Both the position numbers and the translations under genes were made by a program. Source: Salinarimonas sp046292825 (GTDB taxonomy: Bacteria > Pseudomonadota > Alphaproteobacteria > Rhizobiales > Beijerinckiaceae). From it: a DNA stretch of 64,000 nucleotides. Positions 28,461 to 36,513 of the stretch are shown one piece after another (position 1 is the stretch's first letter; every line of letters starts with the position of its first letter). The notes below the pieces were generated by a model, which saw only the letters and a program-made list of their open reading frames with translations, did not search any database and was not told where the DNA came from. The stretch spans positions 97,236 through 161,235 of the forward strand of contig NZ_JBKBQG010000004.1 of NCBI RefSeq assembly GCF_046292825.1. Reading direction: 5' to 3'.

Positions 28461-28557
28461 CCGCAACGTTTGAAACGCCTAGGCTCGAGCGGGATGGGAG
28501 ACCGTCGAACTCGTCGGCGGCCCCGATCGTAGGGAGAGGGATCGCCGGGTCCGCACG

Positions 28558-29118
28558 TCACGTCGGGCGAAGGGTTTGGGCCCCCCTCGCCGGGAGCATC
28601 CGCGTCAGCGTCGCGTCGCGGACGACCAGATGGTGCATGAGCGCGCCGGCGACGTGGAGCGCGAGGAGGGCGAGGAGCACGATCGCGACGCGTCCGTGCA
28701 GCGCGCGCGGCGGATAGGCGTCGAAGGCGCCGGGCAGCGGCGCGAGGCCCTCCCCGAACAGGGGCGCTCCGGCCCCCGACAAGACCATCATGCCGATGCC
28801 GGAGACGCCGAGCGCCAGGAGCGCGACGATCAGCGCGCCGTGGACGATCCGCGCGGCGCGCCTCTGCCATTCGGGCGCGGGCAGCGTCGCCGGCCGCTCC
28901 CGCTCGCCGAAGACGCGCCAGGCGACGCGGGCGAGGGTCAGAGCGAGCGCGAGGAGACCGATCGCGACATGGGCGCGGTAGAGCCCCACCCGCGCCGCGC
29001 CCTCAGTCGCCTGCATCGCAAATCCCATCGGGACGAGAGCGAGGATCGCGCCCGCGCTGCCCCAATGCAGCGCGATCGCGACGCTGCCGTACCGCTCTTG
29101 CGTGCTGCGCATCGTCAT
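28558..29118 (-). CDS. Cytochrome b561 family protein
   Basis: 186-residue four-helix di-haem membrane protein that passes electrons between quinol and periplasmic acceptors. Helix-borne His ligands are visible in ALHWGSAG, YRAHVAIGLLAL, ARIVHGALIV and HVAGALMHHLVV. Length and topology match YodB/CybB proteins. The start at 29118 (MTMRSTQERYGSVAIALHW) fits the family N-terminus. It is divergent from a MarR regulator across a 98-bp promoter, so regulation by that protein is likely. Confidence 0.9.
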   Translation of the reverse strand: MTMRSTQERYGSVAIALHWGSAGAILALVPMGFAMQATEGAARVGLYRAHVAIGLLALALTLARVAWRVFGERERPATLPAPEWQRRAARIVHGALIVALLALGVSGIGMMVLSGAGAPLFGEGLAPLPGAFDAYPPRALHGRVAIVLLALLALHVAGALMHHLVVRDATLTRMLPARGAQTLRPT

Positions 29119-29140
29119 GGCTTCGTTCCTCGTCCGGCGG

Positions 29141-29160
29141 ATATAGACAGCATGCTATGC
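29141..29160. promoter_or_regulatory. Possible MarR operator in the b561/marR divergent promoter
   Basis: ATATAGACAGCATGCTATGC contains the perfect 8-bp palindrome AGCATGCT (29149-29156) in an otherwise GC-rich divergent promoter. Position suits autoregulation and control of cytochrome b561, but the extended dyad is imperfect. Confidence 0.3.
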
Positions 29161-29216
29161 AAATGCCGTCGGCTCGGCGAGAGCGGACGAATGCGTAGGC
29201 GAAAAGGGGAGGTCGC

Positions 29217-29675
29217 ATGGACGAGGCCGAAAAGGAGGAGGCGGCGCACGCCTTCGAGAAGGAGCGCTCGGCGGGCTATCTCGCCAACCACCTCGCGCGC
29301 CTGTTCGCCCATCGGCTCGCCCGCGCGCTCGCGCCGCACGGTCTGGCCCCGGCGCAATTCATGGCGCTCCTCGAACTGTGGCGCGAGGAAGGGCTCACCC
29401 AGGCCGATCTCGTGACCCGGCTCGACGTCGAGCAGGCGACGCTCGCCGCCACGCTCGCCCGCATGGTCCGCGACGGCCTCGTGACGAGCGAGCCCCATGC
29501 CCACGATCGCCGCGCCCGCGCCTTGCGGCTCACCGAGCGCGCCCGCGCGCTCGAGGCCCCCGCCAAGGAGGCCGCGGCGGCGGTGAACCGCGAGGCGCTC
29601 GCCGCGCTCGCGCCGCAGGAGCGCGCGCTGCTCGTCGCGTTGATGGGCAAGCTCGTCGCCGGCATGCGCGCGTGA
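29217..29675 (+). CDS. MarR family transcriptional regulator
   Basis: 152 residues. The helix-turn-helix and wing are recognisable: LAPAQFMALLELWREEGLTQ, recognition helix EQATLAATLARMVRDGLV, wing DRRARALRLTER. It starts at ATG 29217 after GGGGAGGTCGC. It is divergent from cytochrome b561, which suggests local control. The inducer is unknown. No Cys that would suggest redox sensing is present. Confidence 0.9.
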   Translation: MDEAEKEEAAHAFEKERSAGYLANHLARLFAHRLARALAPHGLAPAQFMALLELWREEGLTQADLVTRLDVEQATLAATLARMVRDGLVTSEPHAHDRRARALRLTERARALEAPAKEAAAAVNREALAALAPQERALLVALMGKLVAGMRA

Positions 29676-29877
29676 CGCGCCGTCTCCCTTCTCGCGACGG
29701 AGGCGGGGTCGGCCGAGGGCGAGCGCGCCCACGCGCCGGCCCCGCTTCGCATCCGCCCGGGACGCGCGGTTCGCTCTCCATGCATGGCTGGGCTTCGCCT
29801 CGCGCGATTGCGCCCGCGCGCGCCGCAGCGTAACCGTTGCCGATTCGAGATCGCATGCGAGACGCGACGGGAGGCCC

Positions 29878-30600
29878 ATGAGCGAGGCGCGAGGAGCCGA
29901 CAGCCCGCCCGTGACCCGTGCCGGCCTCGTCCTCGGCGCGCGCCGGTGCCTGCCGCTCCTGCCGGGCATCGTGGTGTTCGGCACGGCCTTCGGCGCGGCC
30001 GCCGCGCAGAAGGGTCTCGACGTCTGGCTGACCCTGTCCCTCTCCGCCTTCGTGTTCGCGGGCGCCTCGCAGATGGTGGCGCTCGAGATCTGGCAGGAGA
30101 CCTGGACGCCGGCGACGTTCCTCACGCTGGTCGCCGTCACGGCCACGATCAACGCGCGCATGGCGCTCATGGGCGCCGCGCTGGCGCCGCACGTGAGCGC
30201 GATGCCCAGGCCCCTGCAGCCGTTGAACTTCTTCCTCCTCACCGACGCGAGCTGGCTCGTGGCGATGCGCTACCACCAGGTCGATCGCGGCACCGATCTC
30301 GGCGTGGTGCTCGGCGCGGGCCTCACCATGTGGGTGGTCTGGATCGTCGCCACGCTGCCGGGCTTCCTCGCGGGCGCCCTGGTCGAGCGGCCGGAGGCCT
30401 TCGGGCTCGATCTCGTCATGCCGGTCTTCTTCTCGGTGATGCTCGTGCCGCTCTGGAAGGGCGCGCGCGCCGCGATCCCCTGGCTGGTCGCCGGCGCCGT
30501 TTCCCTCGCGACGAGCCTGCTCGTCGAAGGCTACCTGTTCATCATCGTCGGCGCCCTGTCGGGCGCGCTCGCGGGGGCGCTGATCGATGAGCGTCGTTGA
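29878..30600 (+). CDS. azlC: AzlC family branched-chain amino acid export subunit
   Basis: 240 residues, about seven TM helices. The AzlC/YgaZ signatures are LLPGIVVFGTAFGAAAAQKG, FVFAGASQMVALEIW and ATINARMALMGAALAPH. It works with the small AzlD subunit to export branched-chain amino acids or analogues across the inner membrane. GGGAGGCCC precedes the ATG at 29878. The 3' end overlaps azlD by 14 nt, a coupled pair. No Lrp regulator is adjacent. Confidence 0.92.
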   Translation: MSEARGADSPPVTRAGLVLGARRCLPLLPGIVVFGTAFGAAAAQKGLDVWLTLSLSAFVFAGASQMVALEIWQETWTPATFLTLVAVTATINARMALMGAALAPHVSAMPRPLQPLNFFLLTDASWLVAMRYHQVDRGTDLGVVLGAGLTMWVVWIVATLPGFLAGALVERPEAFGLDLVMPVFFSVMLVPLWKGARAAIPWLVAGAVSLATSLLVEGYLFIIVGALSGALAGALIDERR

Positions 30601-30913
30601 CGGGCTCCTCGCGAGCGGCGTGGGCGACTACGTCGCGATCCTCGGCATGGTCGCCGCGACCTATGCCTGCCGCGCGGGCGGCTTCCTGTTCATGGCCCGC
30701 GTGCGGGTGACGCCGCGCATCGAGCGGGCGCTGAAGGCGCTGCCGGGATCGATCGTGGTCGCCACGATCCTGCCGATCGCCGCCTCGTCCGGCGCGCCCG
30801 CTCTGATGGGGCTCGCCGCCGCCGTCGCGGTGATGGCGGCGACGCGCGTCGAGCTCGTCGGCGTGGTCACGGGCCTCGGCGTCGTCGCGATCGCCCGCGC
30901 GCTCGGCCTGTGA
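30587..30913 (+). CDS. azlD: AzlD domain protein, small subunit of branched-chain amino acid exporter
   Basis: 108 residues with three to four TM helices. The AzlD/YgaH features are MVAATYACRAGGFLFM near the N-terminus, RIERALKALPGSIVVATILP in the centre, and the VAVMAATRVELVGVVTG end. It starts inside azlC. The TGA (30911-30913) abuts the stop of the convergent DUF1194 gene within TGATCA, leaving no intergenic space. Confidence 0.92.
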   Translation: MSVVDGLLASGVGDYVAILGMVAATYACRAGGFLFMARVRVTPRIERALKALPGSIVVATILPIAASSGAPALMGLAAAVAVMAATRVELVGVVTGLGVVAIARALGL

Positions 30914-31738
30914 TCAATTGCGCATCCGTTCGTTCCAGATCCGCTCGCCGACCAGGCAATCGACCCGACGGCGATCGCTCGCCCGCTGAACAAGGCTCTT
31001 CTCGGGGCGCAGGCCCGCGATCTCGAGCACGATCTTGGTGCGGATCGCCTCCACGAGCTGGTTGCGCTCGCGCACGGGGATCATGAAGGCGCCGGGCCCG
31101 CCGATCACGCAATCCTCGTAATATTCGTCGAGATTGGGGATGTCGAAGGCGCTCGGCGCCTTGAGCATCAAGGGCAGGCCGTTGATCGTCGCCCCCCGCG
31201 CCAAAGCCGCGTCGCGGGCCTGCTCGACGGGGCGTCCGTCGTTGTTGGGTCCGTCGCCGGCGATGTCGATCACCTCGCGCAAGGGCACGACGTCCGATTG
31301 GTCGAGGAGGCCGACCGCGAAGTCGATCGCCCCGGAGACCGAGGTGCGCCGCGCGCGGCGTATCGGGTGCGCGGCGAGCTCGTCGGCGAACCGTTCCGCG
31401 GCCTCGGGTCCGTCGATCAGCGTCCACGGCACCAGGAGGTACCGGTCGGTGTAGCTCGCCCACTCGAAATAGGTGACGGCGATCTTGCCGATCAGACCGC
31501 GATCGATCGCGGCATGCACCTCGGGCGAGCGCATCGCCTTGACGAAGCCCTCGCGCTGCAGCTCGAGCTCGTCCATGTCCATCGAGAAGGAGATGTCGAC
31601 GCCGAGAACGAGTGCGACGTCGACCTCCACCTCCGCCCGCGCCGGGCGCAGCCAGAGAAGGCTCGCGACCACGACCGCGAGGAGAAGGACGGCCGGCCCG
31701 CTCGCAGAGCGGCCGCCGCGAAACGCACGTATCCACAT
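30914..31738 (-). CDS. DUF1194 (von Willebrand factor A-like) secreted or membrane protein
   Basis: 274 residues. An N-terminal hydrophobic segment (AVLLLAVVVASLLWL, then RPARAEVEVD) serves as signal or anchor. The VWA-like domain shows a MIDAS-type VDISFSMDMDE at about 46-56 and a second acidic site DIAGDGPNNDGRP; DUF1194 proteins share these. Metal-dependent binding of protein partners is typical of VWA domains, but the role here is unknown. It is convergent with azlD and starts 144 bp downstream of dgcN. Confidence 0.88.
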   Translation of the reverse strand: MWIRAFRGGRSASGPAVLLLAVVVASLLWLRPARAEVEVDVALVLGVDISFSMDMDELELQREGFVKAMRSPEVHAAIDRGLIGKIAVTYFEWASYTDRYLLVPWTLIDGPEAAERFADELAAHPIRRARRTSVSGAIDFAVGLLDQSDVVPLREVIDIAGDGPNNDGRPVEQARDAALARGATINGLPLMLKAPSAFDIPNLDEYYEDCVIGGPGAFMIPVRERNQLVEAIRTKIVLEIAGLRPEKSLVQRASDRRRVDCLVGERIWNERMRN

Positions 31739-31882
31739 AGTCGGCTCCTTCGTCGAGAAGAGGAGCCCCCCGGTGACGCGTCTGCCCTCCGCACGCCAAG
31801 CGAGGATCGTGCCACGCCATCCGATCGGGCGCAGCCGTGGTATTACGAGCTTGCCTGCCCTTTCCGCGGGCGGCCGGCGCCC

Positions 31883-32890
31883 TCACCCGAAGCGCGCGCG
31901 GATCTCCTCGACGATGGGCGCGACGCCGAAGCGGACGGGGTCCGTCGCGGGCAGGCCGTAGACGCGCGCGGTGCGCTCGAGCTCGGCGCGCGCCTCCTCC
32001 TCGGACAGAGCCTCCGTGTTCACCGCGATGCCGACGCAGCGGATCGCGGGGTTGGTCAGGCGCCCGAGCTGCACCGTCATCGCGATCACGTCGCCGATCG
32101 TCGGCAGCGGCGTCGCCACGCCGCGCATCGTGCGCCGCGTCGGCTCGTGGCAGACGACGAAGGCGTCCGGCTGCGCGCCGTGCAGGAGGCCGAGCGAGAC
32201 GCCGGCGAAGGAGGGGTGGAAGAGCGAGCCCTGCCCCTCGATCAGGTCCCAGTGATTCGGGTCGGCCGCGGGCGAGATCCATTCGACGGCGCCCGAGATG
32301 AAGTCCGCGACGACCGCGTCGATGGCGACGCCGCGCCCGGAGATGAACACGCCCGTCTGGCCGGTCGCCTTGAAATCGGCGTCGAAGCCCGCCTCGCGCA
32401 TGCCGCGCTCGAGCGCGAGCGCGGTGTATTTCTTGCCGACCGAGCAATCGGTCCCGACGGTGAGGAGCCGCAGGCCGGGCCGCTTGTCGCCCTTGCCGGT
32501 CGCGAAGCGCTCGCTCGAATGGCGCACGTCGAAGAGCTTGCGGCCGTTGCGCGCCGCCGCCTCGGCGATCGCGGGGATCGAGCCGAGGCGCGTGTGCAGG
32601 CCCGCCGCGACGTCGAGGCCGGCATCGAGCGCGGCGACGATCTCGCCGACCCAGCTCTCGGGGAGCACGCCGCCGGCATTGACGACGCCGATCACGAGCG
32701 TGCGCGCGCCCTTCTCGGCGGCCTCCGCGATGCTCATGTCGGGCAGTTTGGCGTCGGCCTTGCAGCCCGGCAGCCGCATCTGGCCGAGACACCACTCGCG
32801 CCGCCAATCGACGATGCCGAGGCCGGTCTTGGCGGCGAGCGCGTCGCGGGCGTCGCCGAGGAAGAGGAGATAGGGGTGGGCGATCTGCAT
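31883..32890 (-). CDS. dgcN: DUF1611 protein, DgcN-type N-acetyltransferase
   Basis: 335 residues. A Rossmann-like N-terminal domain (MQIAHPYLLFLGDARDALAAKTG, VIGVVNAGGVLPESW) precedes a P-loop domain with TVGTDCSVGKKYTAL at about 146-160 and DLIEGQGSLFHPSF. DUF1611 members have been characterised as DgcN, acting with the DgcA racemase/epimerase in D-glutamate use. The symbol rests on family recall, and no dgcA is in the window, so the substrate could differ. It is followed by the DUF1194 gene. Confidence 0.8.
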   Translation of the reverse strand: MQIAHPYLLFLGDARDALAAKTGLGIVDWRREWCLGQMRLPGCKADAKLPDMSIAEAAEKGARTLVIGVVNAGGVLPESWVGEIVAALDAGLDVAAGLHTRLGSIPAIAEAAARNGRKLFDVRHSSERFATGKGDKRPGLRLLTVGTDCSVGKKYTALALERGMREAGFDADFKATGQTGVFISGRGVAIDAVVADFISGAVEWISPAADPNHWDLIEGQGSLFHPSFAGVSLGLLHGAQPDAFVVCHEPTRRTMRGVATPLPTIGDVIAMTVQLGRLTNPAIRCVGIAVNTEALSEEEARAELERTARVYGLPATDPVRFGVAPIVEEIRARFG

Positions 32891-32946
32891 GATGGTCTCT
32901 GCGTGGCGTTCGGTCGGGGCTGTCGGACGGGTGGCGGGGCCGGGGC

Positions 32947-33783
32947 TCAGTGCGCCATGAAGACGGGGATCTGCGCGTGGGCGAGGATGTGGCTCGTGGC
33001 GCCGCCGAAGATCATCTGCCGGATGCGGCTCTGGGTATAGGCCCCCTTGAACAGGAGGTCGCAGCCGATCTCGTCGGCATAGGCGAGAATCGCCTCGCCG
33101 GCATTGCGCTTCTCGGGGCCGATATGGACCGTCTCGACGGGCAGCCCGTGGCGGGCGAGCGCGCGGGCGAGATCGGCGCCGCTCGGGCCGGGCACCATGC
33201 CGCTCTCGGCGGTGAGCACGACGATGCGCTTCGCGCGCGCGAGGAGACCCATGCCCATGGCGATGACGTGAGCGGTCTCGGTCGAGCCGTTCCAGGCGAT
33301 GACGATGGTGTCGCCGAGCGTCGGTCGCGCCGTCGGCGGCGCGATGATCACCGGGCGCCCGCCCTCGAACAAGACCGCCTCGAGCGTCGCCATGCGCGGC
33401 CCGGTCGGGCTCTGCGTCGGCCGGCCGAGCACCGTCACGTCGAAGATGCGCGCGTGCGAGCCGACGAACTCGTCCCCGGCCGGCGCGTCGGCGAGCCAGC
33501 GCCAGCGCGCGCCCTCGGCCGGGCCGGCGTCGCGGGCGACGTCGTTGGCCGCCATGAAGGTCTCGACGAGACGGCGGGCCTCCGCCTCGCTCTCGCCGTC
33601 GCCGCGTTCGTCCGCGGCCCAGGTGAGGCCCATCACCATGTCCACCGAGACGATCTCGGCGAGCGGCGGCTTCAGCGCGAACGCCTCGACATAGGAGCCG
33701 AAGCGCCGCGCGAAGGCGAGCGCCGTCTCCAGGGTCGCGCTCATGTGGTCGTGCGGCGCAACCGGCATGAGAACCGTCTTCAT
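32947..33783 (-). CDS. Universal stress protein (UspA family), tandem domains
   Basis: 278 residues, about twice the single-Usp length, so two Usp folds are arranged in tandem. The N-terminal half begins MKTVLMPVAPHDHMSATLET; the C-terminal half has TIVIAWNGSTETAHVIAMG and the ATP-loop-like MIFGGATSHILAHAQIPVFMAH. Cytosolic; it binds ATP or other ligands under stress in known relatives. The start at 33783 lies 106 bp downstream of gloB. No operon partner is clear. Confidence 0.9.
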   Translation of the reverse strand: MKTVLMPVAPHDHMSATLETALAFARRFGSYVEAFALKPPLAEIVSVDMVMGLTWAADERGDGESEAEARRLVETFMAANDVARDAGPAEGARWRWLADAPAGDEFVGSHARIFDVTVLGRPTQSPTGPRMATLEAVLFEGGRPVIIAPPTARPTLGDTIVIAWNGSTETAHVIAMGMGLLARAKRIVVLTAESGMVPGPSGADLARALARHGLPVETVHIGPEKRNAGEAILAYADEIGCDLLFKGAYTQSRIRQMIFGGATSHILAHAQIPVFMAH

Positions 33784-33889
33784 CCCGCGGGCCCCCTGTG
33801 CTTCGTTGCCCGCATCATTGACCGCGGCGCTGCGCACTGCAACAGCGATGCCGTGCGCGCGCGCGAAGTCCGCCGCGCGCGCGCGCCGA

Positions 33890-34684
33890 TCAGCCCCGGT
33901 TCTTCCACTCCCGCAGCGCGCGGAACACCGCGCTCGCCGGGGCGCCGTCCTGGCCGACGCTCGCGGCGAGCGCCGGCTCGCCGGCCCGCAGGAAGGGATT
34001 GGTCGCCCGCTCCTCGCCGATCGTGGTCGAGCCGAACAGGCGGCCTTCGCTCTTGGCCGCGCGCGCCTCGGCGAGGCGGCGGGCGAGGGCCGGATTGTCC
34101 GGGTCGGCGCGGCTCGCGAATTCGGCATTGGCGAGGGTGTAATCGTGCCCGCAATGGGCGAGCGTGTCCTCCGGCAGCGCCGCGAGGCGCTCGAGCGCGC
34201 GGTGGAAGGTGTCGTAATCGCCCGAGAACACGCGCCCGCAACCCATCGGGAAGAGCACGTCGCCCGGCAGGACGAGCTTCTCGCCGGCGAAATGGTAGAC
34301 GACGTGGTCGTCCGCGTGCCCCGGCGCATCCCAGACCTCCGCCTCGAGCGTGCCCACGCGCACGCGGTCGCCCTCGCCGACCCGCGTCTCGCCGCCGACG
34401 ATCTCTGGCGTCTCGCGCGGCAGGACGACGCGCGCGCCGGTCTCGCGGGCGAGCTCGGCCACGCCCTGGACGTGGTCGGAATGGCCGTGCGTGACGAGGA
34501 TGTCGGTGAGACGCCAGCCGCGTTCGGCGAGAGCCGTGCGCACGGCCGCGGCGTCGGGCACGTCGATCGCCGCGGTCGCGCCCCCGGCGGGATCGTGCAC
34601 GAGGATGCCGACATTGTCGGACAGGCAGCGGAAGACGTGGGTTTCGACGGCTCGGGTCTCGACGGCTCGGGTCTCGACGGCCAT
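33890..34684 (-). CDS. gloB: Hydroxyacylglutathione hydrolase (glyoxalase II)
   Basis: 264-residue metallo-beta-lactamase-fold hydrolase that releases D-lactate and glutathione from S-lactoylglutathione. The binuclear metal site is THGHSDHVQG, with further ligands in DAPGHADDHV, LPGDVLFPMGCGR and HCGHDYTLAN. The C-terminal helical part holds ATNPFLR. The start at 34684 has AGGGAG upstream. The first 15 residues are a tandem repeat (AVETR, AVETR, AVETH) encoded by a 15-nt DNA repeat, so the native N-terminus may vary by slippage. Confidence 0.92.
   Translation of the reverse strand: MAVETRAVETRAVETHVFRCLSDNVGILVHDPAGGATAAIDVPDAAAVRTALAERGWRLTDILVTHGHSDHVQGVAELARETGARVVLPRETPEIVGGETRVGEGDRVRVGTLEAEVWDAPGHADDHVVYHFAGEKLVLPGDVLFPMGCGRVFSGDYDTFHRALERLAALPEDTLAHCGHDYTLANAEFASRADPDNPALARRLAEARAAKSEGRLFGSTTIGEERATNPFLRAGEPALAASVGQDGAPASAVFRALREWKNRG
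34637..34680. repeat. 15-nt tandem repeat at the gloB 5' end
   Basis: The unit ACGGCTCGGGTCTCG recurs here about 2.7 times, and the sub-motif GGCTCGGGTC reappears at 34711 and 34720. It encodes the VETRA repeats at the start of GloB and could change copy number by slippage. Confidence 0.75.
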
Positions 34685-34859
34685 GGCGGGGCTCTCCCTT
34701 TCGGCTCGGGTCTTGCTCGGCTCGGGTCGGGCGGCGTCGGCCTCTCCCGAGGCGGGCGTCCGCGAATCGACATCCGCATCGTCTATCACATGCGCGAGCC
34801 TATCGATTACGCGCACTGCCGCGTTATGGTTCGCGCGAGATCGGACACGAGAGAGACAG

Positions 34860-36494
34860 ATGAGCAGGATCGAGACCGTCGCAACGACCCCCTTCGACGA
34901 CCAGCGCCCCGGCACGTCGGGCTTGCGCAAGCGCACGCGCGTGTTCACGCAGCCGCATTACGTCGAGAATTTCGTCCAGGCGATCCTCGACGGCATCCCC
35001 GACAAGGCGTCGGCGACCCTGGTCGTGGGCGGCGACGGGCGCCATCTCGGGCGCGAGGTGACGCAGACCATCGTCGCCATGGCCGCGGGCAACGGGATCG
35101 GGCGCGTGCTCGTCGGCCAGGGCGGGCTCCTGTCGACGCCGGCCGCCTCCTGCGTGATCCGCAAGCACGGCGCCGCGGGCGGGATCGTGTTGTCGGCGAG
35201 CCACAATCCGGGCGGTCCCGACGGCGATTTCGGGATCAAGTTCAACGTCGCCCATGGCGGGCCGGCTCCCGAGAGCGTGACGGAGGCGATCCATGCCCGC
35301 GCGAGCGGCCTGCGCGAATACCGGATCGTCCGCGACGCCACGATCGACATCGACACGCTCGGGCCGACCCGTCTGCTCGACACGCGCGTCGAGGTGATCG
35401 ACCCGGTGGCCGATTACGCCGCCCTTATGGAGACGTTCTTCGATTTCGAGGCCCTGCGCCGGCTCCTCGCGGGCGGTTTCCGGATGCGCTTCGACGCGAT
35501 GAGCGCGATCACGGGGCCCTATGCCGTCGAGATCCTGGAGCGGCGCCTCGGCGCGCCGGCGGGAACGGTGGTCAACGCGACGCCGCTGCCCGATTTCGGC
35601 GGCCACCACCCCGATCCGAACCCCGTCCACGCCGCCGAGCTCGTCGCCCTGATGACGGGGCCCGACCCGCTCGACTTCGCCGCCGCCTCCGACGGCGACG
35701 GCGACCGCAACATGATCGTGGCGCCGGGCTTCTACGTCGCGCCGAGCGACAGCCTCGCGGTGCTCGCCGCGAACGCGACGGCCGCGCCGGGCCTCGCAAA
35801 TGGCCTGCCGGGCGTCGCGCGCTCGATGCCGACGAGCCGGGCGGTGGACCGGGTCGCGCAGGCGCTCGGCATCCGCGTCTACGAGACGCCGACGGGGTGG
35901 AAATACTTCGCCAACCTGCTCGACGCGGGGCTGATCGGCCTGTGCGGCGAGGAGAGCGCCGGCACCGGCTCCTGGCACGTGCGCGAGAAGGACGGACTGT
36001 GGGCGGTGCTGCTCTGGCTCTCGATCCTCGCGAAGACCGGCACGCCCGCCGACGCCCTCGTGCGGGCGCATTGGGCGCGGTTCGGGCGGGACTACTACAC
36101 GCGCCACGATTACGAGGCGCTCGACACGCAGGCGGCGGGCGCGCTGACGGCCGCCCTGCGCGCCCGCCTCCCCGAGCTCCCCGGCACGAGCGTGGCCGGC
36201 CTCACGATCGCGCAAGCCGACGATTTCACCTATACCGACCCCGTCGACGGCTCGGTGACGAAGGCGCAGGGCATCCGGATCGTGTTCGAGGAGGGCGCGC
36301 GCGCCGTCTTCCGGCTCTCCGGCACCGGCACCGAGGGGGCGACGCTGCGCGTCTATCTCGAGCGCTTCGAGCCGGACCCCGCCCGCCACGATCGCGACCC
36401 GCAGGAGGCCCTCGCGGCGGTGATCGCGGCCGCCCGCGAGATCGCGCAGATCGAGACGCGGACGGGCCGCAGCGCGCCGGACGTGACGTCCTGA
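34860..36494 (+). CDS. pgm: Phosphoglucomutase (alpha-D-glucose-specific)
   Basis: Interconverts glucose-1-phosphate and glucose-6-phosphate, feeding glycogen and envelope sugar synthesis. 544 residues, the normal Pgm length. The phosphoserine loop is GIVLSASHNPGG, the Mg loop is SDGDGDRN, the sugar-specificity loop is GEESAGTGS, and the C-terminal phosphate loop is RLSGTGTEGATLR. ATG 34860 has GAGAGA upstream; the longer open frame upstream runs through gloB antisense and is rejected. It is divergent from gloB (175 bp). Confidence 0.95.
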   Translation: MSRIETVATTPFDDQRPGTSGLRKRTRVFTQPHYVENFVQAILDGIPDKASATLVVGGDGRHLGREVTQTIVAMAAGNGIGRVLVGQGGLLSTPAASCVIRKHGAAGGIVLSASHNPGGPDGDFGIKFNVAHGGPAPESVTEAIHARASGLREYRIVRDATIDIDTLGPTRLLDTRVEVIDPVADYAALMETFFDFEALRRLLAGGFRMRFDAMSAITGPYAVEILERRLGAPAGTVVNATPLPDFGGHHPDPNPVHAAELVALMTGPDPLDFAAASDGDGDRNMIVAPGFYVAPSDSLAVLAANATAAPGLANGLPGVARSMPTSRAVDRVAQALGIRVYETPTGWKYFANLLDAGLIGLCGEESAGTGSWHVREKDGLWAVLLWLSILAKTGTPADALVRAHWARFGRDYYTRHDYEALDTQAAGALTAALRARLPELPGTSVAGLTIAQADDFTYTDPVDGSVTKAQGIRIVFEEGARAVFRLSGTGTEGATLRVYLERFEPDPARHDRDPQEALAAVIAAAREIAQIETRTGRSAPDVTS

Positions 36495-36513
36495 GGCGCG
36501 AGTTCGGGCGCGA

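Noticed and set aside
34637..34735. Tandem repeats near gloB as a CRISPR array
   Set aside because: Units are contiguous 15-mers without unique spacers and no cas genes are present.
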